NCBI GenBank assembly: GCA_036852015.1
Contig: JAANDG010000088.1
Span: 1-64,000, forward strand
Source: Pelodera strongyloides
Taxonomy: Eukaryota > Nematoda > Chromadorea > Rhabditida > Rhabditidae
Direction of reading: 5' to 3'
Length of the DNA: 64,000 bases
Below, one piece after another: positions 11,715 through 21,909 of this stretch. The notes under the pieces are model-generated. The model saw only the letters and a list, made by a program, of their open reading frames with translations, did not search any database and was not told where the DNA came from. A program made the position numbers and the translations under genes. Every line of letters begins with the position of its first letter. Positions within the stretch are counted from its first letter, which is position 1.

Positions 11715-12220
11715 CGGGTGGCCATTATGTCTGAAGCCGGATAATGTAGTTTCTGTGCGCTTTGTGTATTGTACTTTTTTTTTTGATCAGATAATAAGCA
11801 TAGTGAACGTGAGTCATTGATATTGATTATTTTGCACTGCTTACTACGGTATTTTGGTTACTTCGTGGGTGGTCTTGTATGCAATCCTTATTTTAAGTAC
11901 CTTTTTTGGGTTGCGCAATTTTTATGTATTGTACTGCAGTTTCTTATTCTAAATACATTCTTCCATCTGATACAGATTCTTTTTGACACATTACGGTAAG
12001 TTGGTGATTTGCTTCGTGGGTGGTCCTTATATTATTTGAAGTGGTTGTTTACGCATACTACTCTACACTATTGTGCAATACATATAGTATAATACATTGT
12101 TATGTAATTCGGTTATCTTTCACATACGGTATATTTGACGTATTTTCTGATCTACGTGGGTGGTCCGGTGGTCTCCAATGCGTCTTCGTGTGTGGTCCCC
12201 AACTTCGTGGGTGGTCCGTA
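11715..12220 (+). promoter_or_regulatory. Repeated CGTGGGTGGTC motif upstream of SLC35B4
   Basis: TTCGTGGGTGGTC or close variants occur at about 11863, 12013, 12152 and 12206, with a weaker match near 11714, all in the same orientation and within 550 bp of the SLC35B4 start codon. Spacing is irregular (about 55-150 bp), so it is not a tandem array. Whether it binds a factor or is a remnant of short repeats cannot be told. Confidence 0.35.
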
Positions 12221-12261
12221 TTTTCAAGTGACGATTAAAAAAATGCAATTTTATTGTAGAT

Positions 12262-15200
12262 ATGTCTTCTGTTGCCGTGATATCGTCTGTGCTGGGCGGT
12301 TGCGTGGGATGTCAAGCTGGAGTGGAGTATTTTCAAAGGTATGTTTTCTGTTTTTGTGTATAGCGGGTCGACGGGTTGTTGTAAATTTATGTATAGAAAT
12401 CTTTATTAAACAATGAACAAACATACAAACAAACACTCAAACCAAGGTAAATTTATTTTATTTTGTGCGCTCTATTTTGCAATTCAAAACACTTCTTCAA
12501 CATTTGCGCCGATTCTTTTGGTAAGGGTGTTGATCTTTATTTTTATGAAGAATGCACAATTAACGGATTTTTTAGAGTTACGGAGTTACTAACCGTTCAT
12601 TTTGCCGCTTTTCAGAGAAATCAAAGAAGGCATTCAGTTGATTACCTTCTGCACTTTTCTTTTGGTTTCAATGGTGGGCTTGGTGAAGCATATGAAATTC
12701 TTCAAGAAACGGCAGTACATTCCGACAAGGTTGTGGTTAATCTTATGGGGTTTGTGAGGTTACTGTACTTATCCGGACTTTAGGCGAATATTTTAATCAT
12801 CTGGACAATAGTGATCGTGCACCGGTAGCTGGTTAATAAGGTACAATGCAATGTGTGCGATCTCCAGTTACATTCCGGGAGTCTTAAGTAAGTGTAGGCC
12901 ATAGGTCATACAGTTTTCTTTTTTACTTATTATTAGCATTCAGAGCCTACCTTCGGATTGTGGTTATATTCTTCGTTGTGTCAATGGTCAATAACTATTC
13001 ACTGAAGTTTCAAGTCAGCATGCCGTTGTTTATTATTTTCAAGTCGGTAGGTGTTTTTATGTTTTAGGTTCTGTAATGTTTAATTTTGCGCAGCCGCATG
13101 TGGTGGACACCCTAGAGTGCGCGGCACGTGGGCAGAGGCCGGTTCCAGTAAAATTTAGGTTACAGGAGGAGACGCCTGTAACCTATTAGTTACAGGAGGA
13201 GACGCCTGTAACCTACCGCAGCGGTAAATTTTATGCGCGTTGGTTTATTTTTTTCTCTAAGTGTAGCATCACTACTTTTTTTCAGGGGACACTAATAGCG
13301 AACGTTATAATGGGACGAGTTATGAGGAATTATATGTATTCATGGAAACAAATATTTGCTGTTCTTCTCACCACCGGAGGTGAGAGCGTTTTTAGAATTT
13401 AGTGTTTTTATGGTAGAAACTGGATTTTACATCGACATTGATGATCATCGTTGTTTCCTTCACATTTGTTGGTAGTGCTTGTTAACCTGTCATTCATTGG
13501 TTTCGTGTTTTTTTCCGGATCTACGAGATGCCTTCTGTTCAGCAGTTAAAATACTTGCAAAGCTTTTTTAATTGAAATATTACCTAGGCATAATTGTCTT
13601 CACAATGGCATCAGCCCATTCACGGCCCCAAACAGCATCGCAAATACCGGCATGGACTAAGTTCGTCCCGTTTGCACCATTTTGGATAGGTACGCGGAGG
13701 TTTTGGTATTGTCTGTTTTGTGTATTTTCACTATTTATCCAATACTTGCAGTCCAGTCCAGCAGAGTTAGGGCGCGTTCGGGTTGCTCTTTCCGAAAGAG
13801 AAAGAGGCAAAAACCCCGTTCGGGTTGGACCTTTCCGAAAGGATTTAATGCTTTGTGAAAGTGAAAAGTACATTACACACTTTCCGTGAACACGCAGGGG
13901 TTTTCGTTTTAAGATTTGAATCGATTTAATTGCGCACGGTGCATTTCCTTCCGGTCTTGTGCACGTACTGTCATGTGCCTGCGGTCAGGTCGGCGGTCGG
14001 GAAAAAAATACAATTCCGAAATTGTGCACAAGTGCGCAGACCGTGCACATTCAAATAAAAAATAAAACCCCTGCGTGTTCACGGAAAGTGTGTGCTGTAC
14101 TTTTCACTTTCACAAAGCATTAAATCCTTTCGGAAAGGTCCAACCCGAACGGGGTTTTTTTGCCTCTTTCACTTTCGGAAAGAGCAACCCGAACGCGCCC
14201 ATAATTGTGCATGATGATTGAGAAAGTGGATAATGATTATGTGTGTGACCGTTTATTTCAAACGTTCAAATGCATCTTGCAGGTGTCTCCTTGATGACTG
14301 TTGCCTTATTCCTCAGCACTTATTTGGGAATCTATCAAGAGGATTTGTTTCGCACGTATGGAAAGCATAGCGAAGAGGCCGCATTCTTTGTGGTTGGTGT
14401 TTTTAGTTGATGGTTTCTTTATACGATTAGTCAGACGTCACTAATTGAGTATCCTGCATGCCTTTGTAGTGAAGCGAAATACAAGACGTTATCGTTTTGG
14501 ATTTAGTGGTGCTTACCATTAGTCTTGTCTGATTTTCGTAGTTTTGCCGTATATTTTGATGGCTCATTTTTATGTGATTCGGCATGTTTCAACCATGGCA
14601 TATAATCTACCGCGGTTTTGGGAAACATTAATTAGTTGCGTTCCGTTTTATTTGTTGGTATAATGATAATGATATTAATCGATCATTTTAGGCAAATGTA
14701 GGGTCTTTTTGGTTGTCCAAGAAGGTCATTTCTGAACTTTTTCCTTCCAGCATTTTCTCTCGATACCCGGATTTGCATTCGTCGGCGAACAGATTTACAC
14801 GGCAGGAGTGGAAGCGCTCAATGCTGCTCCGATTATGGTATCGGGGATTCGCCTGCCCGTCTGGCTACTTCTCTGCGTCATCTGTGGACTACAGTAAGTT
14901 TTTTGGCTCATAGCCTAAGCCCGCTGACGAGCTCACTGGCGAACCACCACCGGAATTAGAATATTGCATAAATTTAGAGGGCTCATGGCTGAACCACTTC
15001 CGGAATTAGCATGAAAGGTATGGGAAGCCCGGAGGTGGTATGAGGAATTTATTAGAAACGTATCACAAACAGAGAAAATTTCGCGAATCATTTCCGGAAT
15101 CACCGGCGAGGTTTATGCACTGCGTGGGTTATGGATTATTTATCGTGTGTTTACGTAAACTGTTGGTCTTCCTTGCTTCCTGGCCCTTTGTGAGCAGTCT

Positions 15201-15859
15201 AGTTTGCTATCTAAAATATGATGCGGATCGCTATAACATAACTATAACTGGAGAATTGTTGGTATATATCTATGAGTGAAATTATGTATATGCTAATTTA
15301 TGATATAAATCTATGTTGAAAATGAGTTTTTGTTATATATATTCTAACTTATGATATGTAGTAACAAGTCATATGAAACCACAAAGTGTATAATCTTATT
15401 ATATAAAAGAGTAACTGTAGCGTAATTTGCATACCGATGTGCGTTACGGAAATGCAAATTTTCGTGTTCGGGTATAAAAAGGGTGTCACAGCTCAATATC
15501 GAAGTATGCATATGCAATTGTTTCCTATTATGTGAATGTCTTATGATACGTTGGAAACTTTGTATATAAGTATGCCCATGCTAAACCAATCATATTTCCA
15601 TACAAGTCGCCGCAGGCGGCGTTTGCCGACTGGTTATTATATAATACCTAAAAATGTGGTTTGGAATTTCAGATACTTGTGTACATCGAATGTGTTCCGC
15701 CTGGCGGCTGTCACCTCTTCACTAAACGTCACTATGGTTATTACGCTACGGAAGTTCTTATCCCTATTGTTATCGGTTTATCTTTTCAACAATCAGTTTA
15801 CGACATTTCATGTAATGGGCACGGTTTTTGTATTTCTAGGTTCTTTTATGTTTTTCTAA
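12262..15859 (+). CDS. SLC35B4-type nucleotide-sugar transporter (UDP-xylose/UDP-GlcNAc)
   Basis: Exons: 12262-12338, 12616-12729, 12944-13046, 13286-13379, 13588-13689, 14283-14392, 14751-14893, 15673-15859 (TAA), giving 309 aa in consistent phase. The family exchanges UDP-sugars for UMP across Golgi/ER membranes. About ten hydrophobic segments are visible. Segments matching the human SLC35B4 pattern include VNNYSLKF, SGTLIANVIMG, GKHSEEAAFF, LSIPGF and VITLRKFLSLLLS near the C-terminus. A weak-looking exon (13588-13689) was included because it supplies the loop before GIYQEDLF and has matching phase. The start was taken as the first in-frame ATG after an in-frame TGA; an acceptor-like TTATTGTAG lies two bases before it. 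The protein stops right after the last membrane segment (GSFMFF), so the hydrophilic, lysine-rich tail of the human protein is missing. Confidence 0.93.
13770..14200. mobile_element. 431-bp MITE with long terminal inverted repeats
   Basis: GGGCGCGTTCGGGTTGCTCT at the left is matched by AGAGCAACCCGAACGCGCCC at the right. Pairing extends about 135 bp inward on each side, with a few indels, to CGTGAACACGCAGGGG. It lies in SLC35B4 intron 13690-14282. No transposase. A target duplication is not clear. Confidence 0.85.
14938..15110. repeat. Dispersed repeat H, copy in an SLC35B4 intron
   Basis: Shares ATTGCATAAATTTAGA, the ACCACC/GGAATTAG context and AGAAACGTATCA with the copy at 7555-7735. It lies in the last intron (14894-15672). 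Confidence 0.5.
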
Positions 15860-17575
15860 ATGGTAATGTATTGTTCTAGGTGTATGTGTATGGGTGTAAG
15901 CTGTATGCACTAAGTTTTTAAGTTCATTGTGTAAGTTTTTTATTTTATAAGTGTTATGTATGCATCGATCTCCATTGGAGAAACATTCGAGGAACTCCTA
16001 TTAGTGATTTTGAGTTAATTTTATCACGTTTTTGGTATATTTTTGTGGCAAAATCTTCGATATTTTGGTAATTATTAAAGATTCTCATATATCGCATAAA
16101 TGCAGCTTAGTTTCAGCACAAAACATTGAAAAATATGCATCTTGCACCTTTTCATGGTAAAAATGTAGAATACTACCCCAGTGTAGTATACTACCCAAAT
16201 CGGGAATAGACTACCCCACAACAAAGGGGTAGTATTTTTTCGAAAAAATATTCTGCACAAATACTACCCCAAAATGTAAAAATACTACCCCCAGTTACGA
16301 AAACTACCCCAGGTTATGGGGTAGTAAAATCCCTAAAATGGGGTAGCATATTCCCTAAATGGGGTAGTCATGTAAAATGGGGTAGTCAAGTAGTCCGCTC
16401 AGGTAAACATTTACAACACTACCCCATTTTCGAAAAATACTACCACCACTTGGAAAAATACTACCCCTATTTCGGTAGAACACTACCCCCGGAAAATTTT
16501 TGCAAAATACTACCCCAACATAAAGTAACACAGCAGATGGGGTAGTCATGTAAAATAGGTGGGGTAGCCATGTAAAATAAGTGGGGTAGCCATGTAAAAT
16601 AAGTGGGGTAGTCATGTAAACTAGGTGGGGTAGTCATGTAAACTAGGTGGGGTAGTCATGTAAACTAGGTGGGGTAGTCATGTTAAATAAGTGGGGTAGT
16701 CATGTGTTAAATAAGTGGGGTAGTCATGTAAACTAGGTGGGGGTAGTACATGTAAAATAATTGGGGTAGTCATGTAAAATAAGTTGGGGGTAGTCATGTA
16801 AACTAGGTGGGGTAGTCATGTAAATAACTAGGTGGGGTATAGTCATGTTAATAAGTGGGGTAGTCATGTTAAACTAGGTGGGGTAGTCATGTAAACTAGT
16901 GGGGTGTAGTCATGTAAAATAGGTGGGGGGTAGTCATGTAAATAAGTGGGGTAGTCATGTAAAAAGTAATTTTGGGGTAGTCATGTAAAATAAGTTCGGG
17001 GGTAGTCATGTAAAATAAGTTGGGGGTAGTATTCTACAATGGGGTAGTATATTTTCCGGGGTAGCATATTGCAGGGGTAGTATTTTCCCATGTGGTAGTA
17101 TATTTTATTTTGGGGTAGTATATTTGCAAAATGGGGTAGTGTTCTACACTTCTACCCCTTTTCATCTATATGGCGGTGGCCTTGTGTGGCTCACAGGGCA
17201 TTCTATAACACAGTTGGTAGGAGCGTGCAGAGGAAGTACAGTGCAGCTTGTAAGGCACCCACTACGCGAGCGTACGAAAGACGAAAATATAAGTCTCGGG
17301 CTGTCTCATGAACTTTCCAAGTATGGTGAAAATTTACAGTATTTTGGAACTACACAAGGCGGCAGTCATTCAAACAAAATAAAACACTAATAAAGCAATT
17401 TATGATTACATAGGAATCGTGTGCACCCATTTGGTCACCAAATGTTCATTAACCTGTCACCAAATTGTTTTAATGTTTACACTTAAAAAGTGTTGTTACC
17501 TTTTTAATAAATGAATAGCATATGCATGCAAGGTAAGCATTTGAATGAATGTGAATACGATGTATTGTACCTACT
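15860..17575. other. Gene-free, GGGGTAGT-rich region downstream of SLC35B4
   Basis: No exon was recognised. From about 16150 to 17150 nearly every line carries ACTACCCC or GGGGTAGT, in mixed orientation at the edges and in head-to-tail order in the middle. A partial repeat C segment (TTTCCAAGTATGGTGAAA) lies at about 17308-17354 and a CATTTGGTCACCAAATG motif at about 17428. Confidence 0.5.
16538..17035. repeat. Minisatellite, about 22-23 bp unit GGGGTAGTCATGTAAA...
   Basis: About 20 imperfect units of GGGGTAGTCATGTAAA followed by ATAAGTG or CTAGGTG. Units vary by small insertions (GGGGGTAG, GGTATAGTC). Flanking DNA (16150-16537 and 17036-17150) has the same ACTACCCC core at irregular spacing and in both orientations, so the array probably grew from a local seed. 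A related degenerate patch is at about 37795-38260. Confidence 0.9.
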
Positions 17576-17576
17576 T

Positions 17577-19831
17577 TGATTACTATTGTGTCATCTGCAA
17601 ATTGGGTGTCCTTCTGGCACAAAAATTGTAAGTTTAGACGCGTTTCACAAACTGGGTACAATACTGCTTTAAACCTGAGGAAAAAATGGCATAGTATCTG
17701 TAATTTCTACCCTTTTCTCTATCAGTTGGTGTGTAGTGTGTACAATATGGAAGAGAAAAAGAACAAAGAATGTCATATGAAGAAGAGATGTATTATTTGT
17801 ATAATATAATGAACAACAGCTGATGTTTGTATAAGAAGAGAGTAGTGGAGAGGAGATGCAGATATGATGCATGTCGGGTTTGAACACTGTAATAGTCCAG
17901 CCGATTCCTTTTCGAAGTTCACCATCGTTAGAGTGTAATTCAAGTGTGGTGACATCTGAAATCAATCAATAAACATCAGATCACAGACCGACTTAAAGCG
18001 AAATAACATCCGAATTTGGAAACGCATCTCAAGTATCAGTTCCTACACCTATACAAGTACCTATGCATTTAATCAATAAATCTTTATTATTTATGCAACG
18101 CATCTCAAGTATGAGTTCCTACACCTATACAAGCACCTATGCATTTAATCAATAAATCTTTATTATTTATGCAAAGTGGGTTCAGGTTGAGCTCATTTGT
18201 TTTATTCTACTAATGGTCATTTGCATAGATATGATGTATGTGAATGCAGCTATTTAGCAGTCAAACACTTCAAATAAATTATTGAAAACAAACCTTTAGA
18301 GCAAAGTTGGAGTTCTCAGCCTCCTGAGCAGGGGAAGTACGGGATCGACGTTCTTAGTTCTTCCTCTGTTTGTGCGATTGTGCGTTCATAGTCCTAGGAA
18401 TCGAAAGCATGATATAGGTCACATGGTATTCCTGGAGACATTAATGTTAATAACATTACAATCTTTAGTTCATATATGAATAATTAGCGATTTCTAATTA
18501 CGTAAATTTACAAAGCAATTAACAAACCTTGTTGGGGCAGAAATAAAGAACGATGAAGGGCTTCCAAGACGATCCGTGTACTGTTGCAACAGCGTCCGCA
18601 TTCCATAAGGAGAAGTTTCATAACTGTAAAAGACAACCAGCAGAAAGGAAACTATTCTAATATTTTACTAAATATTTTAACTAGAGTGCCACGCTGCTTT
18701 ATGATTAATAATAAAAATATATGTGGTACTCCATGCGCGCTAGGCAGGAAACTGGCGCGGGACGAGCACACACTACACTCGAAGTGTGGAACTCGTATTC
18801 GGCAGGCGCCCCGCACCAGCCATCTTCCCCTACCTATCTAAACTAAACTAAACTAAATATTTTAACTAGAGTTCCACGCTGCTTCATGAGTAATAATAAA
18901 AATATATGTGGTACCCCATGCGCGCTAGGCAGGAAACTGGCGCGGGACGAGCACACACTACACTAGAAGTGTGGAACTCGTATTCGGCAGGCGCCCCGCA
19001 CTAGCCATCTTCCCCTACCTATCTAAACTAAACTAAACCTTATATGTTGTGCCACGCTGCATCATACTCATACTCAATTATGAACAAAAACAGAAATGAA
19101 TAAAATTCCAACATAAAGCACGATCTACACCCTACCCCCATTAAAAAGGCACCCACCTGTCATGTGAAATTGTGCGCGCCCCTGCCCTCCCCACATGTCA
19201 AGATTATAATACCCAAATAAAATTATAATATTTAGGTGTTATTTTTTATTTTGCCCCTTTCACTATTTATTAGTAGTTTGCTAACTAGTAAAAAATCACC
19301 GAATCGCCTCCGAGGCGAGTCGAATCCCTCGTTTTTGCGAAGAAGCCCACTGATAGGAGTAGCATCAGTGCCGATCAAATCCTGACGTATCCAGGTATCA
19401 ATAATCGCGGCTTAGGCTTAGGCCTAAGCCTAATTATTGGGGAGACAGTGAGGTCGAGTAGATTCTAAAGAAAAAAAGTTGAGAAAATTTAATTTAATTC
19501 GAGACGTCTAAAGTGTGCCTATATTTGAGACACATATGAGCGGAATAAGAGCTACCGTACAGCTAGACCTTAGCCCAAATGGAAACGTACGCTTCCAAAC
19601 CCTTTGATTTTGTGCACCTTGGCTCACCCCTAGCTCGCGCACCTATTGGGCTACATTGGCACACCATGGGCGCACCCCTAGCTCGCGCGCCAATGTCGTT
19701 ATATTAATTCAATTGCTATATTAATTAAGCATATTGCTTGAAAACGAGGAAAAAAAAACTCTCACCAGGTGGTTGTAGAGATATACAGTTCGGAGCTTTG
19801 ACGCCATGTGTTGCTGACGTTGTGGTTGCAT
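17577..19831 (-). CDS. Possible unidentified minus-strand gene (exon fragments)
   Basis: Several minus-strand segments look like exons but could not be joined into one frame. 19831-19766: ATG then 22 codons (MQPQRQQHMASKLRTVYLY...) ending at a GTGAGA donor. About 19369-19288: DLIGTDATPISGLLRKNEGF between CAG and a GTGATT donor. About 18625-18530: a segment between TTTTACAG and GTTTGT, open as YETSPYGMRTLLQQYTDRLG. About 18401-18327: DYERTIAQTEEELRTSIPYF then TGA. About 17957-17850: VTTLELHSNDGELRKGIGW after TTGATTTCAG. About 17677-17578: FKAVLYPVCETRLNLQF through FADDTIVIK before a GTAGGT donor. Composition and junctions favour at least one real gene, divergent from SPT5. I recognise no family. 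The region 18660-19035 is duplicated repeat and not part of it. Confidence 0.3.
17993..18172. repeat. Partial family A end plus a 76-bp tandem duplication
   Basis: Position 17993 starts a family A-type terminus (TTAAAGCGAAATAACATCC). From 18021 a 76-bp unit beginning AACGCATCTCAAGTAT is repeated twice (18021-18096 and 18097-18172) with two or so differences. No right-hand family A end was found. Confidence 0.75.
18667..19035. repeat. Tandem duplication of an about 180-bp GC-rich unit
   Basis: Two nearly identical units start AATATTTTAACTAGAG at about 18669 and 18855, and both end CCTACCTATCTAAACTAAAC. Each contains GCGCGCTAGGCAGGAAACTG and GGCAGGCGCCCCGCAC. The plus-strand ORF over the first copy (18584-18841) is not repeated as a reading frame in the second and is not believed. 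Confidence 0.85.
19412..19433. repeat. Head-to-head TTAGGC telomere-like motif
   Basis: A 22-bp perfect palindrome made of TTAGGCTTAGG joined to its reverse complement CCTAAGCCTAA. TTAGGC is the telomere unit of many nematodes. Only about two units on each side are present, so this may be chance or a very small interstitial junction. A second short run (TTAGGCTTAGG) occurs at about 30009 in an SPT5 intron. Confidence 0.5.
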
Positions 19832-20483
19832 TGCTGTGGTAGTTCTTTCGACTTTTTTATAGCAATTACCTAAGAAACATCTCATTATATTCACGGTTTA
19901 AAAGGAAGCGCAATGAAAATCCAACACAAAACAGAACGCCTACTGTAGATACCTAAACATGGAGGCATGCATAGATTATTCGATCAATAAATTGACATTG
20001 ATGTCCATGACAAAAGGAATATATAATATAATAGTGAATCAAATGTACTATTTAATAGTAAAACTAGTATAAACCCAGGTAATTCAATGGTGCAGAAGCC
20101 CAGTTCTGCACAAAAAGAGTAGTCATTACCAAGAACCATTATTTATTGTTAATTGTTAGGAGTTAGAACAGTGTGCAGAAAACAGAAGAAAGCATTTCAT
20201 ATGAAACTAGTAGGAGACCCGAACTTGGTCAGAAAGACAAAGGCATCCAAGGAGTACCTTGGGGTACTGTAGGTGGGCTAACAAGGGGCATGGGGGTATA
20301 GGTATATGGGCGTATGGGGTATGAGGTTATCATGGGGATGGTATGGGGTAGGAGACTATCATGGACTAAAGGGATCGATGACATGATGGGTCGCCGTGGG
20401 CGGAGTCTTAGTTTTGGGCGCGAGATCAGCAGGTCCACAGTACTCATTTCATGGGAGCCACATCTGCTTATTGCCGCAAGCTA

Positions 20484-20595
20484 CTTGGAGAGAGGGAGAG
20501 GGAGAGAGAGCTAGAGGGAGAGGAAGGGAGAGGAAGAGGAAGAGGAAGAGGTAGAGGAAGAGAGAGAGATGGAGAGAGAGAGAAGGTGATAGAGA
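20484..20595 (+). repeat. GA-rich low-complexity repeat
   Basis: Runs of GAGAG, GGAAGA and GGTAGAGG. The Arg/Glu/Gly-only reading frames over it (20451-20768 + and 20468-20743 -) are products of the repeat. Confidence 0.9.
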
Positions 20596-20639
20596 TAGTG
20601 AAGAAACTTCGTCGGAGCGCGCCCCACACTGCGCTTGTG

Positions 20640-20900
20640 GTGCGCCGCCAATTTTCCTTCCAAGTATCGAACAATTTACCGTATCTTGGCACTACACGAG
20701 CATATCTACATTCAGTTTTTACAACCGATCGCCACGGGACCATTAGTCCAACAAATTATTCGCTTTGATTTCGGATTTTCTATAATGCGGATGTGCCAAA
20801 ATTACGCAAAATTACGGTAGATTGGCACACTATTTTGCAATTGATACTTGGAAGGAAAATACACGGTTTTTGGAATACTTGGAAACCCCATGAAGCATGC
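20640..20900. mobile_element. Repeat C, diverged copy
   Basis: An inverted pair of CTTGGAAGG-type ends (CCTTCCAAGTAT near 20658 and ATACTTGGAAACCCCAT near 20876) encloses TTACCGTATCTTGGCACTACACGAG, comparable to TTACAGTATTTTGGAACTACACGAG in the better copy at 44677. Confidence 0.5.
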
Positions 20901-20943
20901 ATAACAACGACGTTATCGAGTTATGAGAAACGTGAGTGCTCGC

Positions 20944-21114
20944 TTAAAGCGAAATGCCAGCCTCTTTGGAAAATTTGCATATGATAAGCAAATCCTATGT
21001 ATCCTATGCTAATTTTGCGCGATTGCCGTGGACGATCGCGCAAAATTAGCATAGGATACATAGGATTTGCTTATCATATGCAAATTTTCCAAAGAGGCTA
21101 ACATTTCGCTTTAA
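20944..21114. mobile_element. Family B hairpin MITE, copy 2
   Basis: TTAAAGCGAAATGCCAGCC ... GGCTAACATTTCGCTTTAA, 171 bp, near-perfect palindrome with the same arm sequence (TTTGCATATGATAAGCAAAT) as copies at 3774, 47943 and 49048. It lies upstream of SPT5. Confidence 0.9.
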
Positions 21115-21909
21115 TGAGAGTTAATGATAAGCAAGGAATAGAAAATGGTAGTCCTATAAATAGACGAAAGTACTACTCAAAGAAGACGATATTGAATAAT
21201 ACAGTTAGGTTCGCTTCTATGGTATGAAACACATTTGATGGCAAGAAGTTTATAAGGACGCAAGGATATACGGAGTACGCGGGCGCCATGCAAACCCATT
21301 ACCAATTCTTATTTTCCGATTATTTATACCGTAAGAATAATGGCAATGGAAAATGCGAGAAAACTCATTTGAAACTATGAATCCCTATAAATTTTCCCGA
21401 AAATACGTGGAACTCGTAATAATTTATGAATTTCCGTAGGGAATTGGCTTCTAGGGGCCTAGGGGTCTGTTCTGTGTGGTGGGGAACCTACCGTAGCAAC
21501 GGTGTGATACGCTTGCATACAAATTACGAAAATATATCATGCGTTGACCGGGAATTTTGTGCGATTTCAAAATATTTTTTTTTGTCGCGCGTTGTTGTGC
21601 CTCGCTCGCTTCGCTTCGCTCTGCTTTCTCTATCATATTTCTTTATACACAACTCGAATAAGACTTTTCTGGTCATCGATTAGTCGCACAGGGCGCGCGA
21701 TAAGCCATGGATTCAAAACCGCGCCTGGTGGCCGCGTTTGATCCGCGTTTAGCATCTATTTGACTTCCACTTTGTCGGTTTCTCTGAATAAGGTGCTCAT
21801 ATATAACTTTGTTCGAATTACGTTCTATTTGTTTTGTATTTTATCTTGTGGTTTTTTCCTAGACTGTCAAGCATTTTAGGTCAATCCCTCGCAAGGTAAT
21901 TAAAGGGCC

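Larger units (their letters stand above)
10522..12261. other. Intergenic region between TBC1D22 and SLC35B4
   Basis: No exon was supported. It holds a Tc1-like MITE (10815-10945), an AATAAA at 11566-11571 that could end the TBC1D22 transcript, and from about 11700 to 12215 a set of CGTGGGTGGTC motifs that may belong to the SLC35B4 promoter region. Confidence 0.5.
19832..21909. other. Gene-free region upstream of SPT5
   Basis: Holds a purine-rich GA repeat (about 20484-20595), a diverged repeat C hairpin (about 20640-20900), family B MITE copy 2 (20944-21114) and AT-rich sequence. An acceptor-like GCATTTTAG ends at 21879, 30 nt before the SPT5 ATG, and could be a trans-splice site or the end of a 5' UTR intron. 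Confidence 0.5.

Noticed and set aside
12463..12615. Extra SLC35B4 exon reading NTSSTFAPILLVR
   Set aside because: Loosely resembles TM2 of the family, but exon 12338 joins directly to 12616 in phase and that exon supplies the true TM2.
18584..18841. 85-codon + strand ORF
   Set aside because: It covers the first unit of a tandem duplication and is not kept as a frame in the second unit.
20451..20768. Arg/Glu/Gly-rich ORF
   Set aside because: Produced by the GA repeat; no splice context and no family similarity.
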